From: Nymphaea colorata
Lineage: Eukaryota; Streptophyta; Magnoliopsida; Nymphaeales; Nymphaeaceae
Assembly (NCBI RefSeq): GCF_008831285.2
Contig: NC_045139.1
Location: forward strand, 18,458,354-18,522,353
Direction of reading: 5' to 3'
Length of the DNA: 64,000 nt
Shown here: positions 18,597 to 29,834 of the stretch, piece by piece
How the letters are laid out: the number at the start of each line of letters is the position of its first letter
Position numbering within the stretch: position 1 is the first letter of the stretch
Notes under the pieces: model-generated
Told to the model about the DNA's origin: nothing
The model's database searches: none
What the model saw: only the letters and a program-made list of their open reading frames with translations
Made by a program: the position numbers and the translations under genes

Positions 18597-20530
18597 ATGG
18601 CAAACAGAAGGAAAGGAAAAGAAGTTGTTTCAGATTCTCCTGCAATAAGTTCTTCATCTAGTGTGAATGTGGATGAAGGTGATGTTTCAAAGTCTTATAC
18701 AGTATCTGGTGAAGTATATGTATATGAAGAACAACTACTATTGATGTAGGCAGTGGTGGTAGAAATGTGCATTTTGTATGCAAATATTGTGAAGCTACAT
18801 TTGTAGGATCTTACACAAGAATTAAGGCACATTTGTTGAAGTTGTCAGGTTATGGAATTCGAGGATGTAAAAAAATTTCTACAGAAAAAGCTCAAAAGTT
18901 CAAGAGGTTGCACGATCGTGCTCATGCAATCCACAACAAGAAAAAAACAAGTATTATTGTGACAAATCTTAAGTGTTCTGATAGAAAAAAAAAGACTATA
19001 GAGACATGTTATGATTCTTGCGAAATGATAGAAATAAATAAAGTGATTGCTAAGTTTTTCTATTCTAGCTGCATTCATTTCAATGTAGCTAGAAATCTAT
19101 ATTGGAAGAAGGCTTGTACTAGCAAATTATCAAGATATATACCTCCATGTTAGAAAGGTTGCGTACATCACTCTTAAAAAATGAAAAAAAAAAAACGAGG
19201 TTGAGCAAAGTTTAGAAAGAAAAAAGTTTACATGGAACACGACTGGGGTATCAATTGTTTCTTATGGGTGGACAGATGTTCAAAGACGTCCACTAATTAA
19301 TTTCGTCGCCATTGCATGTGATGAACCAATATTTTTGAAGGCAATTGATGCATCTGAAGAATATAAAGTTGCTGGATATTTGAAACAATTATTTGTAGAA
19401 GCCATCGAGGAAGTTGGTCCTGATAAAGTGGTGCAACTCATTATAGATAATGTTGTTGTATGCAAAAGTGTTTGACTTAGTTTGAGGTATGATTTTCCAC
19501 ACATTTTTTGGACTTCATGTGTTGCACACACTTTAAATTTAGCACTAAAGGACATATGCAATCCTCCAAGTGAAGATGTAGATCCCAAGAGACATGAGCT
19601 ATTCTCATGAATTCAAGAGATTGAAAAAGATGCAAGAAATATTAGAAATTTCATCATCAATCACCAACATGCATTGTCTCTTTTTAGTAGTTATTCTGAT
19701 TTGAAATTGTTAAAAGTTGCAGAGATAAAATTTGCTTCAATAATTGTCATGTTGAAAATAATTCAAAGAGTGCGAGATGCACTTATTTAGATAGTGTTTA
19801 GTAGAGAGTGGAGTTTTTATCGGGTTGAAGATGAGGCTAAAGCTCAAAGTATTAAAAGCCTTATTGTTGAAGAGATAAAATTGCATATTTTTTTGGATTT
19901 CACAGAGCCAATTTGATGCATGTTGAGAGCTGTTGATAAAGATGAACCTCTGCTTCATAAAGTTTATGCAATGTGGGAAGATATGATTGAACAAATTCAG
20001 CATATAGTTTTCAAGAAAGAACAAAAAGACATTGTACTTGATAATTGAGAGTTCTTTGATCGCATAAATACAATATTAGTTGAAAGATAGGATAAAAGCA
20101 ATACTCTCTTGCATTGCATGACACATTCTTTAAATCCCAAATATTATACTAAAAAATGGATTGAAGGAGCTCTTGGACGTGTTACTCAAAATCTAAATAA
20201 TGAGTTAAACACTCAAAGAATATATTCTTATACCAGAAAACAAGCAATTTGTGAATATAACAAGTTTTTTTTAGGAAATTTTAGTTTAGAAGGCACAACA
20301 GCAGCTAGAGAAGATGATGACATCTGTCCTTTTGATTGGTGGGCATCTTATGGATCAAAAATGTCTGTGCTTCATAAACTTGCTTTGAGGTTACTATCAC
20401 AACTTGTTGCATCATCGTATTCTGAAAGAAATTTGAAGCATATATGTTCATATATACAACATTAAAAGGAACAAGTTTACCAGCCAACGTACAGAGAACT
20501 TGGTTTATGTGCATTCTAATTTACTTCTTC
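18597..20530 (+). pseudogene. hAT transposase, inactivated
   Basis: A likely original start ATG at 18597 opens MANRRKGKEVV. After a frameshift near 18745 comes a BED zinc finger (CKYC ... RIKAHLLKLSGYGIRGCKK). Then follow hAT catalytic-region motifs: SYGWTDVQRRPLINF with the conserved Asp, an IIDN block, and CVAHTLNLALKDI. Towards the C-terminus are PFDWWASYG, LVASSYSERN with the conserved Glu, and a short dimerisation remnant. At least six in-frame stops (for example near 19152, 19472, 19608, 19787) and several frame changes make it non-functional. The order and spacing of motifs are as in the intact plant hAT family with a DUF659-type core. Confidence 0.85.
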
Positions 20531-21062
20531 TTTCAAGGAAAGAAAAAGAATATAGGTATTTCTTTATTATGTTGTGTTACATTTCTTATATTTTTATGGT
20601 CAATATTTTTATTGTTTAACTTTCATCTTTAATAAAATGTAGTTGTGGATCATTGAAAGCATTAACGAAAATCAAGATATTGGTGGAAGTGGAAGTGGAA
20701 CGCAACTCTGACAATAGAGGTAACATGTATTGATGTATGAATTATGAAGTATGACTGTATGAACTGTGATTTTGTGAACTCAAAACTAGAGTATATTTCT
20801 TGTTGAATGTTGAACTGAAGTCTGATGATTGATAATGATATTGATATCATGATTAGCAAATTGCAGTTTTGATGTTGTTATTTAATAATTTTGTGGTTTA
20901 TGACCATTTTTTGTCATATATATTATATACATATTATTATTATTACAATAAATTAATAACAATAATAATAATAAATACTCTCACCGTACTGCCGCACCTA
21001 AATTTTTTGAAATGTGCCGCACCAGCACCCGCACCCTGCACCTTGGTAACATAGGTCTCGAT

Positions 21063-22972
21063 CACTTGGAATGTGAGCAAGTGAATTTGCTATAGCATGC
21101 TATCTAAACTGATATGTATCAACCTATATTGGTTAAAATAGGTGGAATTGGCCTCTCATCGAAACGCTGTCAAAGCCGATATTCCAAAGGCCGATATTCC
21201 AAAGAATTTTGAAGCATCGGATTAATCTTACTGCTCAAGTAAGAGTAGAAGCCCCCTTTTCCTCTTGTCCTTAAGGTTCAGAACTGTGTTAGTACCAGGC
21301 GCTGAGATTTCCACGTGCTTCAACTTGCATGTAGGGACCTTGCCCCTACATGAGCATAGCCCCCATTCTGATGGGGAATGAAAAACAAAACTGTTAATTT
21401 TGGTTCGGCAAATAATTGTAAGTGACTATCATTATTATATGCACCAATAAAATTAAATTCAGTGAAAGAGAGACCAAATAATTAGTAAATGCAAAACATA
21501 TTGAGTTGCCTTAATCTACCCTATTCAACATTATTAAGTACTAATTAGAGATCCAAGATACTAATACTTGTGAAGCGAGTTTGATCTAGGCACAACATGC
21601 CTTATATATGCATTTGAGTGCTCAAGTTGATGTCATGTAGGGTGAGCCATTATGTTACACTAACTAAGATATACTCAGGAAGTATGTATAGCAGAGTTGC
21701 AAACTCACCAGGTTGTCTTAGAAATCACATGAGTCAGCTCGGGTCGTTAAAAAACCTGGCCACGAGTCAAGGTTAGTCCGGCTTGCCCATGACTCGCCCG
21801 ATTCAGCTGAAGTAATTTGAATTATGGTTATTTTAAAACTTGCGAGTCGATGAGTCAACTCGCTAACCCGGTCATTTGTCGATCCGAGTCCGAGTCATGG
21901 GTTTACCAACTATGATGTATAGTGTATCTGCCTTTGTGTACTTATAAGCGAAAACTTAGATCCTAGATCGAGGAACACCCATATAGAAGATCCAAATTCG
22001 CTTAGCATAGGAAAGATGGTTGCTTGCCTTAACTGGCCCATGATCTTTTCTATGCAAGAGATTAACTCTCAATTGCATACAAGAGGTACACACATTAAAT
22101 CACATATTCGTATATGTATAAGATTGGTATTTTTAATTCGTTTAGTTGCAATTAGATTATGTAAAGATTGTTCATCCTTGGTGTACAAATCTTTACTTTC
22201 TAGAGCTGAAGGTGTTTAAAGCAATGAATCATCAAATCATGAGTATCTTTAACTCCAAGGGGTTGTTTGCAATGTAGACAGTAATAAGCTGTTTTATGAA
22301 TATGCCTTAAAGATTAGACAGATTATGAAATACTATAATATAGTGTCCTATGAATATGTCCAATCTTTAGGGCAGATTCTTGAAATAGTTTGTTACCTAT
22401 CCTATTACCAAACTTATTCCAGCTTATATTGTATCAGTATCACCATGAATATTAAATTATATAACATATGTAATGAAAAACAAAAAAAATTAACATATCA
22501 AAAAATGTGTTAATATTTGACAAATACACTCTTAAACCAGCCACAAAATCAAATAAGCTAATTTACTTCAAAATTTAGGCCGATTTTGATGACACTAGCA
22601 CCGCCATTGTTTACGTATTTAACATTTATTGCCTGCAGAGACATAAAAGTAAGCCGCAAAACACACCAAGGCTTAAACGCCACTTATTTTTTTTCCATAT
22701 TATGCCTCACTCCCTCGAAAACCTCTTAATACTTATCAATCTTTTATTTCTATAGAAGATGGTCACACTTTGTTTCCTCCAAAATTGTCTTCGCATTTTA
22801 TATGTATGTGTGTGTATATGTATGTATATCATATGTATGGAGAGAGAGGAAAATATTAAGGCAAATTTATTGCACCTCATCCTGGAGACAAGATTCCAAT
22901 CTTTTCATCTCAATAAATAGGACCAGGCACAAAATATGACTATGAAATTTGGCTCTTTCTTTCAAGCCAAAG
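21063..22972. other. Spacer with a hAT-type MITE and other relics
   Basis: No gene is supported. The MITE at 21692-21914 is listed separately. From about 22257 to 22425 another AT-rich element with ends GGGTTGTTTGCAAT and, reverse complemented, AATAAGTTTGGTAAT is likely, but I could not find a target duplication. Confidence 0.45.
21692..21914. mobile_element. hAT-type MITE, CATAGTTGG family, copy A
   Basis: The 223-bp element is flanked by the exact 8-bp repeat ATGTATAG (21684-21691 and 21915-21922). Its ends are CAGAGTTGCAAACTCACC and, reverse complemented, CATAGTTGGTAAACCCATGA. The interior has many GAGTCA/TGACTC motifs. Two related copies are at 42753-43017 (opposite orientation) and 48960-49156. 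Confidence 0.75.
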
Positions 22973-23359
22973 ATGGTTTGGGCTTTGAGTGAGAGGGAGA
23001 AGGAGGATGTTAAGAAGTTTCTAAGGTTTGATCTTGAGCATTTGGCCGCGGTCGGCGAACATGGCTCTGGCAACTTCGACTGCATTGCTAACATACTGCA
23101 GAACTTCAACTCCATTTTCCCTTCAGACAAAGATGAGAAGATGAAAGGCATCTCCAATGGTGATGAAGGTGATGGTAGTTTCAGAGGGGTGAAGATGATG
23201 AAGTATCTGCTAGAGCCCTCCGATGTGATCAAATCAGAAGTCTCTGTTAGGAACTTCTCCAAGGGAATGCAATTGGAAATGGATGCTTCAGGTCGTCTCT
23301 TTCTTGCCACCACATTCACAACTGAAGTTTCCATTAAGAGATCATATCCGAAGAGTTAG
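22973..23359 (+). CDS. Hypothetical 128-residue ORF, unrecognised
   Basis: The ATG at 22973 opens a 128-residue frame (MVWALSEREKEDVKKFLRF...). I recognise no domain. The composition is protein-like: an amphipathic, charged N-terminal helix, an acidic and glycine-rich middle, and a more hydrophobic C-terminal third. The local GC content is higher than in the surrounding spacer. The frame is also open upstream from about 22949 without an ATG, so it may instead be an exon or a gene fragment carried by a transposon. No introns, TATA box or polyadenylation signal could be tied to it, and the opposite strand is also open, which weakens the case. Confidence 0.35.
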   Translation: MVWALSEREKEDVKKFLRFDLEHLAAVGEHGSGNFDCIANILQNFNSIFPSDKDEKMKGISNGDEGDGSFRGVKMMKYLLEPSDVIKSEVSVRNFSKGMQLEMDASGRLFLATTFTTEVSIKRSYPKS

Positions 23360-23865
23360 TCATTCATGTCCATGCTTTGATGGCATGCCAACAACTAGAA
23401 TATAATGTGGTCTTCAGGCTTTCTAGGTATTTTTATAGAAATTATTGGTTTTTTGTTCTCTTTTTCTTTTCTGATGCAAAGAAAAAATCTCGTGTAATCT
23501 TTTAGATGTCTGTTGAACACTGATCCGCCGATTAAAACGTCGGTATTGCAAAATAATCGAAAGGTATGTACCTTCCGGCCATGTTTGATAGCTATGTTGC
23601 CTTAAAAGTTGATCCTTGGGATCTCAATAGCACGGATTTCAAATTCATACTAAAAAAAAAAAACCATGGACTTTGATCTGACCTTAAATCTATAGATCAG
23701 AGATTTCTCTGTTCTCAACTCAACTCGGATCTGACTCAAAGTTGGAAAAATGTTTGTATGGGTTTCTTTATTGAACAAACTTGCATGCTCTACAGACTAT
23801 ACAAAATGGAAGAAAACTCAACCAACATCAGAAGAGAGGAAAATCCATTGAATAATTTAGAAATT

Positions 23866-23886
23866 ATATATATATATATATATATA
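23866..23886. repeat. (TA)n microsatellite
   Basis: About ten TA units in AT-rich spacer. Confidence 0.95.
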
Positions 23887-26231
23887 AACTAACTCTTATT
23901 GGGTTTTTATCGCCACGATGTTAGTAGATGAAAAGACCACAAAGAAATATCTGGGCACAAACAAAAAGTTTTGGAAAATGGAAAAGAAAACTACCACAGG
24001 AGAACCTTATTTGTCGCAACGATATTGTTTTTTTCCTTTTTTAACGTTAAGCGGTTTTTTTCATTGTTGTTAATGGGCAGCGTAGCTTGTGAATGAATGG
24101 AAACGCAAAAATGTAAAGTACGGATGCTTATTATTGACCAAGTCCAGTATGTTCTCCAAAGCATTTATAGCCTCATTGATTGCATTAAATTAATTAAGAT
24201 TTTCACGAAATGTTATCCTTTTTCTTTTTTCAAAATCGTATCAAAATTTCATAAAATAATAATTTTGCTTGCCATCACTTTCATAATAAATCTGTTGAGA
24301 AGCATTTAATTGGTAATAGGAACACCACCTTTGTTAAAAGGCTTGATTCAATTATGTGGCCGGTTCAAGAGCGTCACCTCAATTTTTAATTCGAATACGA
24401 AAATGAAATGTGCCAAACGAGAACCAGTTCTATAAAACCTTGCCATCAATGTTGCAAGTATCTTCTAAGATACATATGCGCCTAAGTTACGTGGTATTAT
24501 CTCTCATACTCTCAAGTTTGAGATACCGTATGGTCGTTGTCACACTTCGGTGCATTATTAATCTTATCTAATATAAATAGTGGCATGCACGATACTTGAG
24601 TTTACCTTTGTCTTGCATGTTTGCGCAACAAGCTCGGCGGGTTCATTTGTTATGAATAATTTCAACAACATTAGTTGTAAATCATGTTATGAGCAACCAC
24701 TTTTTCTTGATTATCAAATTAATTTACATATGTAATTCTTTTTCTACTAACCATTGAATACTTCTCATGGTCATTATATGTGCCTCTCACATAATTTAGA
24801 CTCAGTATATAATACATAGTGGCATGAAAAGTGATAAACATCACCATGGCACTTTTTAGTTCATTTTCAGCTCTTTTTTTTTAATGACAATAATAATGAT
24901 AATAAGTACTTGTAGATAATATTAATGAAAGTTTCCTATAGTTTTCAAAAGCACAATGTAAAACTCATTTTTTGTCATCCAAACAAAAACTATGTTTCAA
25001 GAAGCGAAAGCTGGGCTTTTGACAGATCATCCGAACACATAAACCTGGTTTGCAAAACTCAATTAAAAAAATAGGTTTTCTGAAAACCAATTTTTTCGAG
25101 GTCTTGTCCAAACACAAACTTACCATTTTTGTTTGTTTAGACGATTTGAAATATCAAGTTCTTGAGGACGTGATCCAAAACGGATTCATTATTTTTAGAT
25201 TGAAGTAGCTTTCGCTTCGATCAACTGCATGCAAAATCAGATTCGATTTATCTTCGATTGAAGAACATGGTAACTCGAAATTTTTTTACCTCCTAAATGT
25301 GATTGACGGTGATGTTACTTTTTCCATTTGGCAAAAGTTAGTGTTGTTAGAGGAACAAACAACGAGAGTTGTTAAACTCAAGGGGTTATAGTGCATTGGG
25401 CGGCAAAACGGTCCACTTAAAGGGGTTTGAAGTTCAAATCTATTGTTGTGTTATCACTAAATTCTATCACCTCTTAGTGAACTCCTTCTTATCTTAAAAC
25501 CAGACTTTAAAGTGTCGCTGTTTCATTGAGTGCTTTGTAAATGACTTTTTATTTGAGTGTATATAAAATTAATATTACAGTTGCGTTATTTCAATATGTT
25601 TTGTTCGACTTGTTATGGCCTCTTAAAAAATGTCTTGTTAGTTAGTTCATACAGTATCATGGTTGCATTTAATTTTATTGATGGCTTATTGTGCTTTTAT
25701 AAACATTATGTTATTTGAATCTATCTTAAAAAGAATTCTCTCTTTGACTAACTGCTTATCATTTCTTACTAAACACTTTAATTTTCTTTTCAAGAGGATT
25801 CGAGGACATTGATGGGAAGAGGATATCTTCGTCATTGGGGACATAACCGGCGGCCTTATTCAAGAAAAATGACAACGATACGTCAAATTCTTACTTTTAG
25901 TCGGAAATCAGAGAAATCTCTTTGCCTTATCCTACAACAGGGAAAAGGAGGCATGTCTTTTGTGAAAATTTTTTAGTTTAATCTGAAATGAAGAAAAAGA
26001 AAGGAGGAAAGGTGATTTTTTGTCCTTTAGGAACCTTGGATTCGGCAATACCAAAAGCAGGTGATGATAATTATTTGGCCTTTTTTCTCTTTTATAATTT
26101 ATATTTCAGGATTTTTTTTTCTCTCTCTCTCTTTATCTTTTATAGTTTATAAAAATTATTTAACAGTAAAGCAGTAGCACTTGTGGTTCCGGGCAAAAAC
26201 AAGATTACCAATTTTTTAATAACACTAGGAG

Positions 26232-26451
26232 AGAGGGCCTAGAACCAGGTTTTCAGAGCATTTGAGGTGCTGGATTTGAGAAAAACTTAGTTTTGATAAA
26301 ATCTGGTTTTGTAAAAAAAAAAAAAAAAAAGAGTAAAAGACATGACGGAAAACTAAACCTAAACAAATAAATCAAATTATCAAGAATTCATTAAAAACTT
26401 GGTTTATATGAAACCAAATTTAGAAGGGGATGTCATCCAAACAACACTTCC
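26232..26451. mobile_element. AT-rich dispersed element, TTGGTTTATATGAAACC family
   Basis: The stretch shares ordered blocks (GAGAAAAACTTAGTTTTGATAAAA, an A run, AAACTTGGTTTATATGAAACC, GGGGATGTCATCCAAACA) with 32007-32299 and, in reverse orientation, with 60620-60859. Ends are not sharply defined in this copy. It has no coding capacity. Confidence 0.5.
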
Positions 26452-27109
26452 AAAATTCACCTTCCAACTTCACATCAAGATAATCGTGACATCAAAAATT
26501 TTAAAGAATGTCCACTAAATAATGAATTGTTACAAAAAACTTGTTAAATTGTTACAAGCCATTGCCAGCTATTGTCAGTTCATTATAAAAATAAAATAAA
26601 AAAGAAAGCAATCAGTGACATGAGATTTCAGGTAAATACAAGGACTGCGTGGGTAAATTCAAGGCCATCGTATCCCCTTCGCCGGAAGATGACAGAGAAC
26701 GTCTCATTCCAGGAACTTCCCGTCGTAAATACAGAGCCCTACTATCCCCCACCACTTCCGGAACCACGCTCTCTCTCTCCTTTCTCTCTGACTCTCTCTC
26801 TATGTGCTCTTCCGTCTTCTTCCCTCGTCTGGCGTGGCCAGAAGGACCACCGCACCACAAATTACAACTACCATCTTCCCCACATTCAACGTCCTCTCTC
26901 TCTCGCTCTCTCTCTCTCGCTCTGTGGTGATCAAGTTGCAGAGAATTCTTCCCTCGTAGGAAACGCATTTATGGCAATTGATTTGATCACCACCGGCCCC
27001 ATCAGATGGAATGAATGATAAAGGCTTCTGTGTGCGTGTGTGACGGGAACTCGACCATCCATCCTCCCAACTTTCTACTGGTCCTCCCTCTCCCACATAA
27101 TCCAAAGCC

Positions 27110-27373
27110 ATGGCTCTCTCACCACCTCTAATTTTCGCTTCCTTATCCCCTTGCTGCTTGCTCATCAAGACCAACATCGTTGGTCGGCTCGGAGTGAGTG
27201 GACATGGCGGAGAATCAGGTGGAGCGCCGGAATTCCGGCAATCAGCTGCTCGAAGAAATCGAGGCCTTGAGCCATTCTCTCTACCAGTCGCACACCGCCC
27301 GCAGAACGGCCTCCCTCTCTCTTCCCTCTTCTGCGGAGGTGCTCTCTGGCGCTGGACTCCGCGGCCAGGCTGA
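27110..27373 (+). promoter_or_regulatory. Possible upstream ORF overlapping the PMI1 start
   Basis: An ATG at 27110 in good context (AGCCATGGCT) opens 87 codons in another frame, runs past the PMI1 start codon at 27204 and stops at 27373. If the transcript includes 27110, scanning ribosomes would meet this ATG first and PMI1 translation would depend on leaky scanning. Whether the leader starts upstream of 27110 cannot be seen from the sequence. Confidence 0.3.
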
Positions 27374-29834
27374 TGACGCCACACGCCGGAAGCGGTCATC
27401 CACGTCGACGATATCGGGATCGCCGGCGCCGGAGGTCTCAGAGGTCAGGGGCAGGACCCGCCGGATGTCCCTGAGCCCATGGAGGTCGCGGCCGAAGGCG
27501 GATGATCGTGATGAGGATCGACGCCGGCCTGACATGGAAAACGAGCTGCCGGCCGTGGCGACAGCAGCGACTGCGGATAGGAAGAAGGGTATCTGGAACT
27601 GGAAGCCGATGAGGGCGCTGTCGCACATCGGGATGCAGAAGTTGAGTGTGCTGTTCTCGGTGGAAGTGGTGGCGGTGCAGGGCGTACCGGCGTCGATGAA
27701 CGGACTGCGGTTGGCGGTCTGCGTACGGAAGCAGGAGACGAAGGACGGGGCCCTTCAGACGATGCCGTCGAGGGTGATGCAGGGAGCGGCCGACTTCGAG
27801 GAGACGCTCTTCCTTCGCTGCCACGTTTATTTCTCCTCCTCCAAGCACAGCCCCGGCGTCTTCCGGTTCGAGCCGCGGCCGTTCCTTGTGATCGTCGTCG
27901 CCGTCGACGCTGAGGAGCTCGACTTCGGCCGGAACATTGTAGACCTCAGCAACCTCGTCCAGGAGTCCATGGAGCGCAACGTCGAGGGCGCTAGAGTACG
28001 GCAGTGGGACGCCACGTTCAAGCTCTCCGGAAAGGCCAAGGGCGCTGAACTCGTTCTGAAGCTCGGCTTCCAGATAATGGAAAAGGATGGAGGTATCTTC
28101 AAGATGGAGAAGGCTGGCGATCCCTTCGTCAGGAAGCAGTCGAAGGCGTCCTTCAGCGTGCCGAGCTCCAATGTCGGCTCGCCAAGGATCACGGCGATTG
28201 TCGAGTCGCCAAAGTCGGCGAGATCGCAGGCCCTTCGGGCGGACCTGCAGAAGATTGAGCATCTCAACCTTGACGATGATGACGATGACCAGCCCGCGCC
28301 CATGGCGGCTAAATCCCATGAACCAGAAGACAATGCAGGTGATGATCTTCCCGAATTTGAAGTTGTCGATAAGGGGGTTGAGATCCAGAAGCCAGAGAAA
28401 GCAGAGTCGGAACCTGAAGTGGCGGAATCCGAGGAGAACGAAGGTTCGGCTTCTAGCGAGGTCGTGAAGGAGGTTGTAGAGGATAGGTTCCACAAGCGGA
28501 GATTGACAGAGCTCGACGCCATTGCTGAGCAGATCAAAGCTCTCGAATCCTTAATTGGCGACGACAAGCGTGGCGCGAAGGAAGATGAACTCGATTTACA
28601 GAACCTTGACGCCGAGGAAGAAACTGTGACCAGGGAGTTTCTTCAGATGCTGGAGGAAGAAGGAGAAGCAGAGCCGAAGTCCTCCGGATTCCAATTCTTG
28701 AATGATCCTTCTCTGAAAATGGGGAGGAGGGAAGAAGATGATGGGGACAAGGTTGGCCTTGTCTTCCTGCCGGACCTGGGGAAGGGATTGGGCTCCGTCG
28801 TCCAGACAAGGGACGGCGGCTTCCTTGCCGCTGCAAACCCACTCAATGTGGCTATCTCCCGAAAGGCTCAGCCGGAATTGGCAATTCAGGTCACTAAACC
28901 GATAGTCTTCCCCGTCAATACCGGCGGGTCCTCCGGTTTCGACATAGTTCAGAAGTTGGCTGCTTTAGGAGCACAGGAGCTGAGCACCCGGCCGTTCTCG
29001 TTGATGCCCATCGATGATCTCTCGAGAAAGGCTCCCGAGCAGATTGCGTTCGAAGGCATTGCCTCCGCGGTCATCGGTGGCCGAAACAAGGAGGTTGCAA
29101 GCAGCAGCGCGGCGAGGTCAGTAGCAATCATTAAGAAGATAACGGCAGCCATGAATTCTGGGAGGAAGGAAAGAGTAGAGAGCGGAATTTGGAATGCAGA
29201 AGAGGAGCCAGTCACCATAAATAACTTAGTGGCATCTGCACTGCAGAAGATAGAGGCTGTAGCAGTGGAGGCCCTGAAGATTCAGGCAGATATGGCAGAT
29301 GACGAACCCCCATTCGACATTTCTGCCATTGTTGGGAAGCCTGATCCTGCTGGTAATATCTTGACAAATGCTGTGCAAGTGGATCGATGGGAGCAGAATT
29401 GGTCGACAAATGCAGTCTCGTTAGCGGCACTGGTGCAGCTCCGGGACCCATCGAGGCAGCTCGAAGCTGTCGGAGCTCCGATGTTGGTCATTCTACAGGC
29501 AGTGCGCTTCAGCGGTTCGGAAAAGGAGCAGTATGAAGATGAGGAGGAAATAAAATTCAAGGCAACGAGTGTTCACGTGGCTGGTTTAAAAGTGAGGCAG
29601 GGCGGGAAGAGGAACTTGTGGGATGGAGACCGGCAGCGGCTGACGGCAGCACAGTGGCTGGTGGCTCATGGGTTGGGGAAGTCAGGGAAGAAGGAGAAGC
29701 AGCAAGGAAGAGTAGTCAAAGGGCCAGCGGACTTGATCTGGAGCCTCTCGGCGCGTGCGGTCGCTGGTCTCTGGCTTAAGCCAACCAGGAATCCTGATAT
29801 CAAGTTCCCAAAACAAACAGTACCTGTGAGTTAA
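27204..29834 (+). CDS. PMI1: PLASTID MOVEMENT IMPAIRED 1-like protein (NT-C2 domain)
   Basis: A single exon encodes 876 residues; the Arabidopsis protein is about 843. The start chosen is the ATG at 27204 (MAENQVERRN), since the frame upstream has only GTG. The N-terminus has the family block LLEEIEALSHSLYQ, then RRMSLSPWRSRPK and KGIWNWKPMRAL. An NT-C2 (EEIG1/EHBP1-type) domain follows at about residues 140-285, with SVEVVAVQGVPASMNGLRL and RQWDATFKLSGKAKG. The middle is acidic, with FEVVDKGVEI and a coiled-coil-like stretch around LTELDAIAEQIKALE. The C-terminal half keeps LGSVVQTRDGGFL, FEGIASAVIGGRNKE, LKIQADMADDEPPF and the end LWSLSARAVAGLWLKPTRNP. In Arabidopsis PMI1 is a plasma-membrane-linked cytoplasmic protein needed for blue-light chloroplast and nuclear movement through short actin filaments (family knowledge). 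The coding region is GC-rich with strong third-position G/C. Confidence 0.95.
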   Translation: MAENQVERRNSGNQLLEEIEALSHSLYQSHTARRTASLSLPSSAEVLSGAGLRGQADDATRRKRSSTSTISGSPAPEVSEVRGRTRRMSLSPWRSRPKADDRDEDRRRPDMENELPAVATAATADRKKGIWNWKPMRALSHIGMQKLSVLFSVEVVAVQGVPASMNGLRLAVCVRKQETKDGALQTMPSRVMQGAADFEETLFLRCHVYFSSSKHSPGVFRFEPRPFLVIVVAVDAEELDFGRNIVDLSNLVQESMERNVEGARVRQWDATFKLSGKAKGAELVLKLGFQIMEKDGGIFKMEKAGDPFVRKQSKASFSVPSSNVGSPRITAIVESPKSARSQALRADLQKIEHLNLDDDDDDQPAPMAAKSHEPEDNAGDDLPEFEVVDKGVEIQKPEKAESEPEVAESEENEGSASSEVVKEVVEDRFHKRRLTELDAIAEQIKALESLIGDDKRGAKEDELDLQNLDAEEETVTREFLQMLEEEGEAEPKSSGFQFLNDPSLKMGRREEDDGDKVGLVFLPDLGKGLGSVVQTRDGGFLAAANPLNVAISRKAQPELAIQVTKPIVFPVNTGGSSGFDIVQKLAALGAQELSTRPFSLMPIDDLSRKAPEQIAFEGIASAVIGGRNKEVASSSAARSVAIIKKITAAMNSGRKERVESGIWNAEEEPVTINNLVASALQKIEAVAVEALKIQADMADDEPPFDISAIVGKPDPAGNILTNAVQVDRWEQNWSTNAVSLAALVQLRDPSRQLEAVGAPMLVILQAVRFSGSEKEQYEDEEEIKFKATSVHVAGLKVRQGGKRNLWDGDRQRLTAAQWLVAHGLGKSGKKEKQQGRVVKGPADLIWSLSARAVAGLWLKPTRNPDIKFPKQTVPVS

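Larger units (their letters stand above)
17053..21054 (+). mobile_element. Decayed 4.0-kb hAT transposon with captured host-gene fragment
   Basis: The element is bounded by the exact 8-bp duplication GTCTCGAT (17045-17052 and 21055-21062). Its terminal repeats are TTATGATACCATGGTG and, reverse complemented, CTATGTTACCAAGGTG. Subterminal GCGGGTGCGGGTGCG motifs lie near both ends, inverted relative to each other, which is typical of transposase-binding arrays in this superfamily. Inside, in order: a CT microsatellite, a fragment resembling a UPL1/UPL2 ubiquitin ligase (about 17500-18230), and a transposase reading frame (18597 to about 20530) broken by stops and frameshifts. The 8-bp duplication, BED finger and C-terminal dimerisation region identify the hAT superfamily. 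Confidence 0.85.
23360..27203. other. Spacer and promoter region of the PMI1-like gene
   Basis: From 23360 to about 26550 the sequence is AT-rich, with a TA microsatellite and relics of a TTGGTTTACATAAAACC-type element (about 24944-25140 and 26232-26451). A tRNA-like stretch (TAGTGCATTGGGCGG, then GAAGTTCAAATC) at about 25390-25442 may be a SINE relic. From about 26650 to 27203 GC content rises and CT-rich tracts appear, as expected for the promoter and leader of the next gene. Confidence 0.45.

Noticed and set aside
27198-27203. GTG start two codons before the PMI1 ATG
   Set aside because: Plant nuclear genes start at ATG; the ATG at 27204 fits the family N-terminus.
27281-28567. Long open frames antisense to PMI1 (up to 351 codons)
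   Set aside because: They are by-products of the GC-rich coding strand; no domain is seen and the sense frame matches PMI1 throughout.
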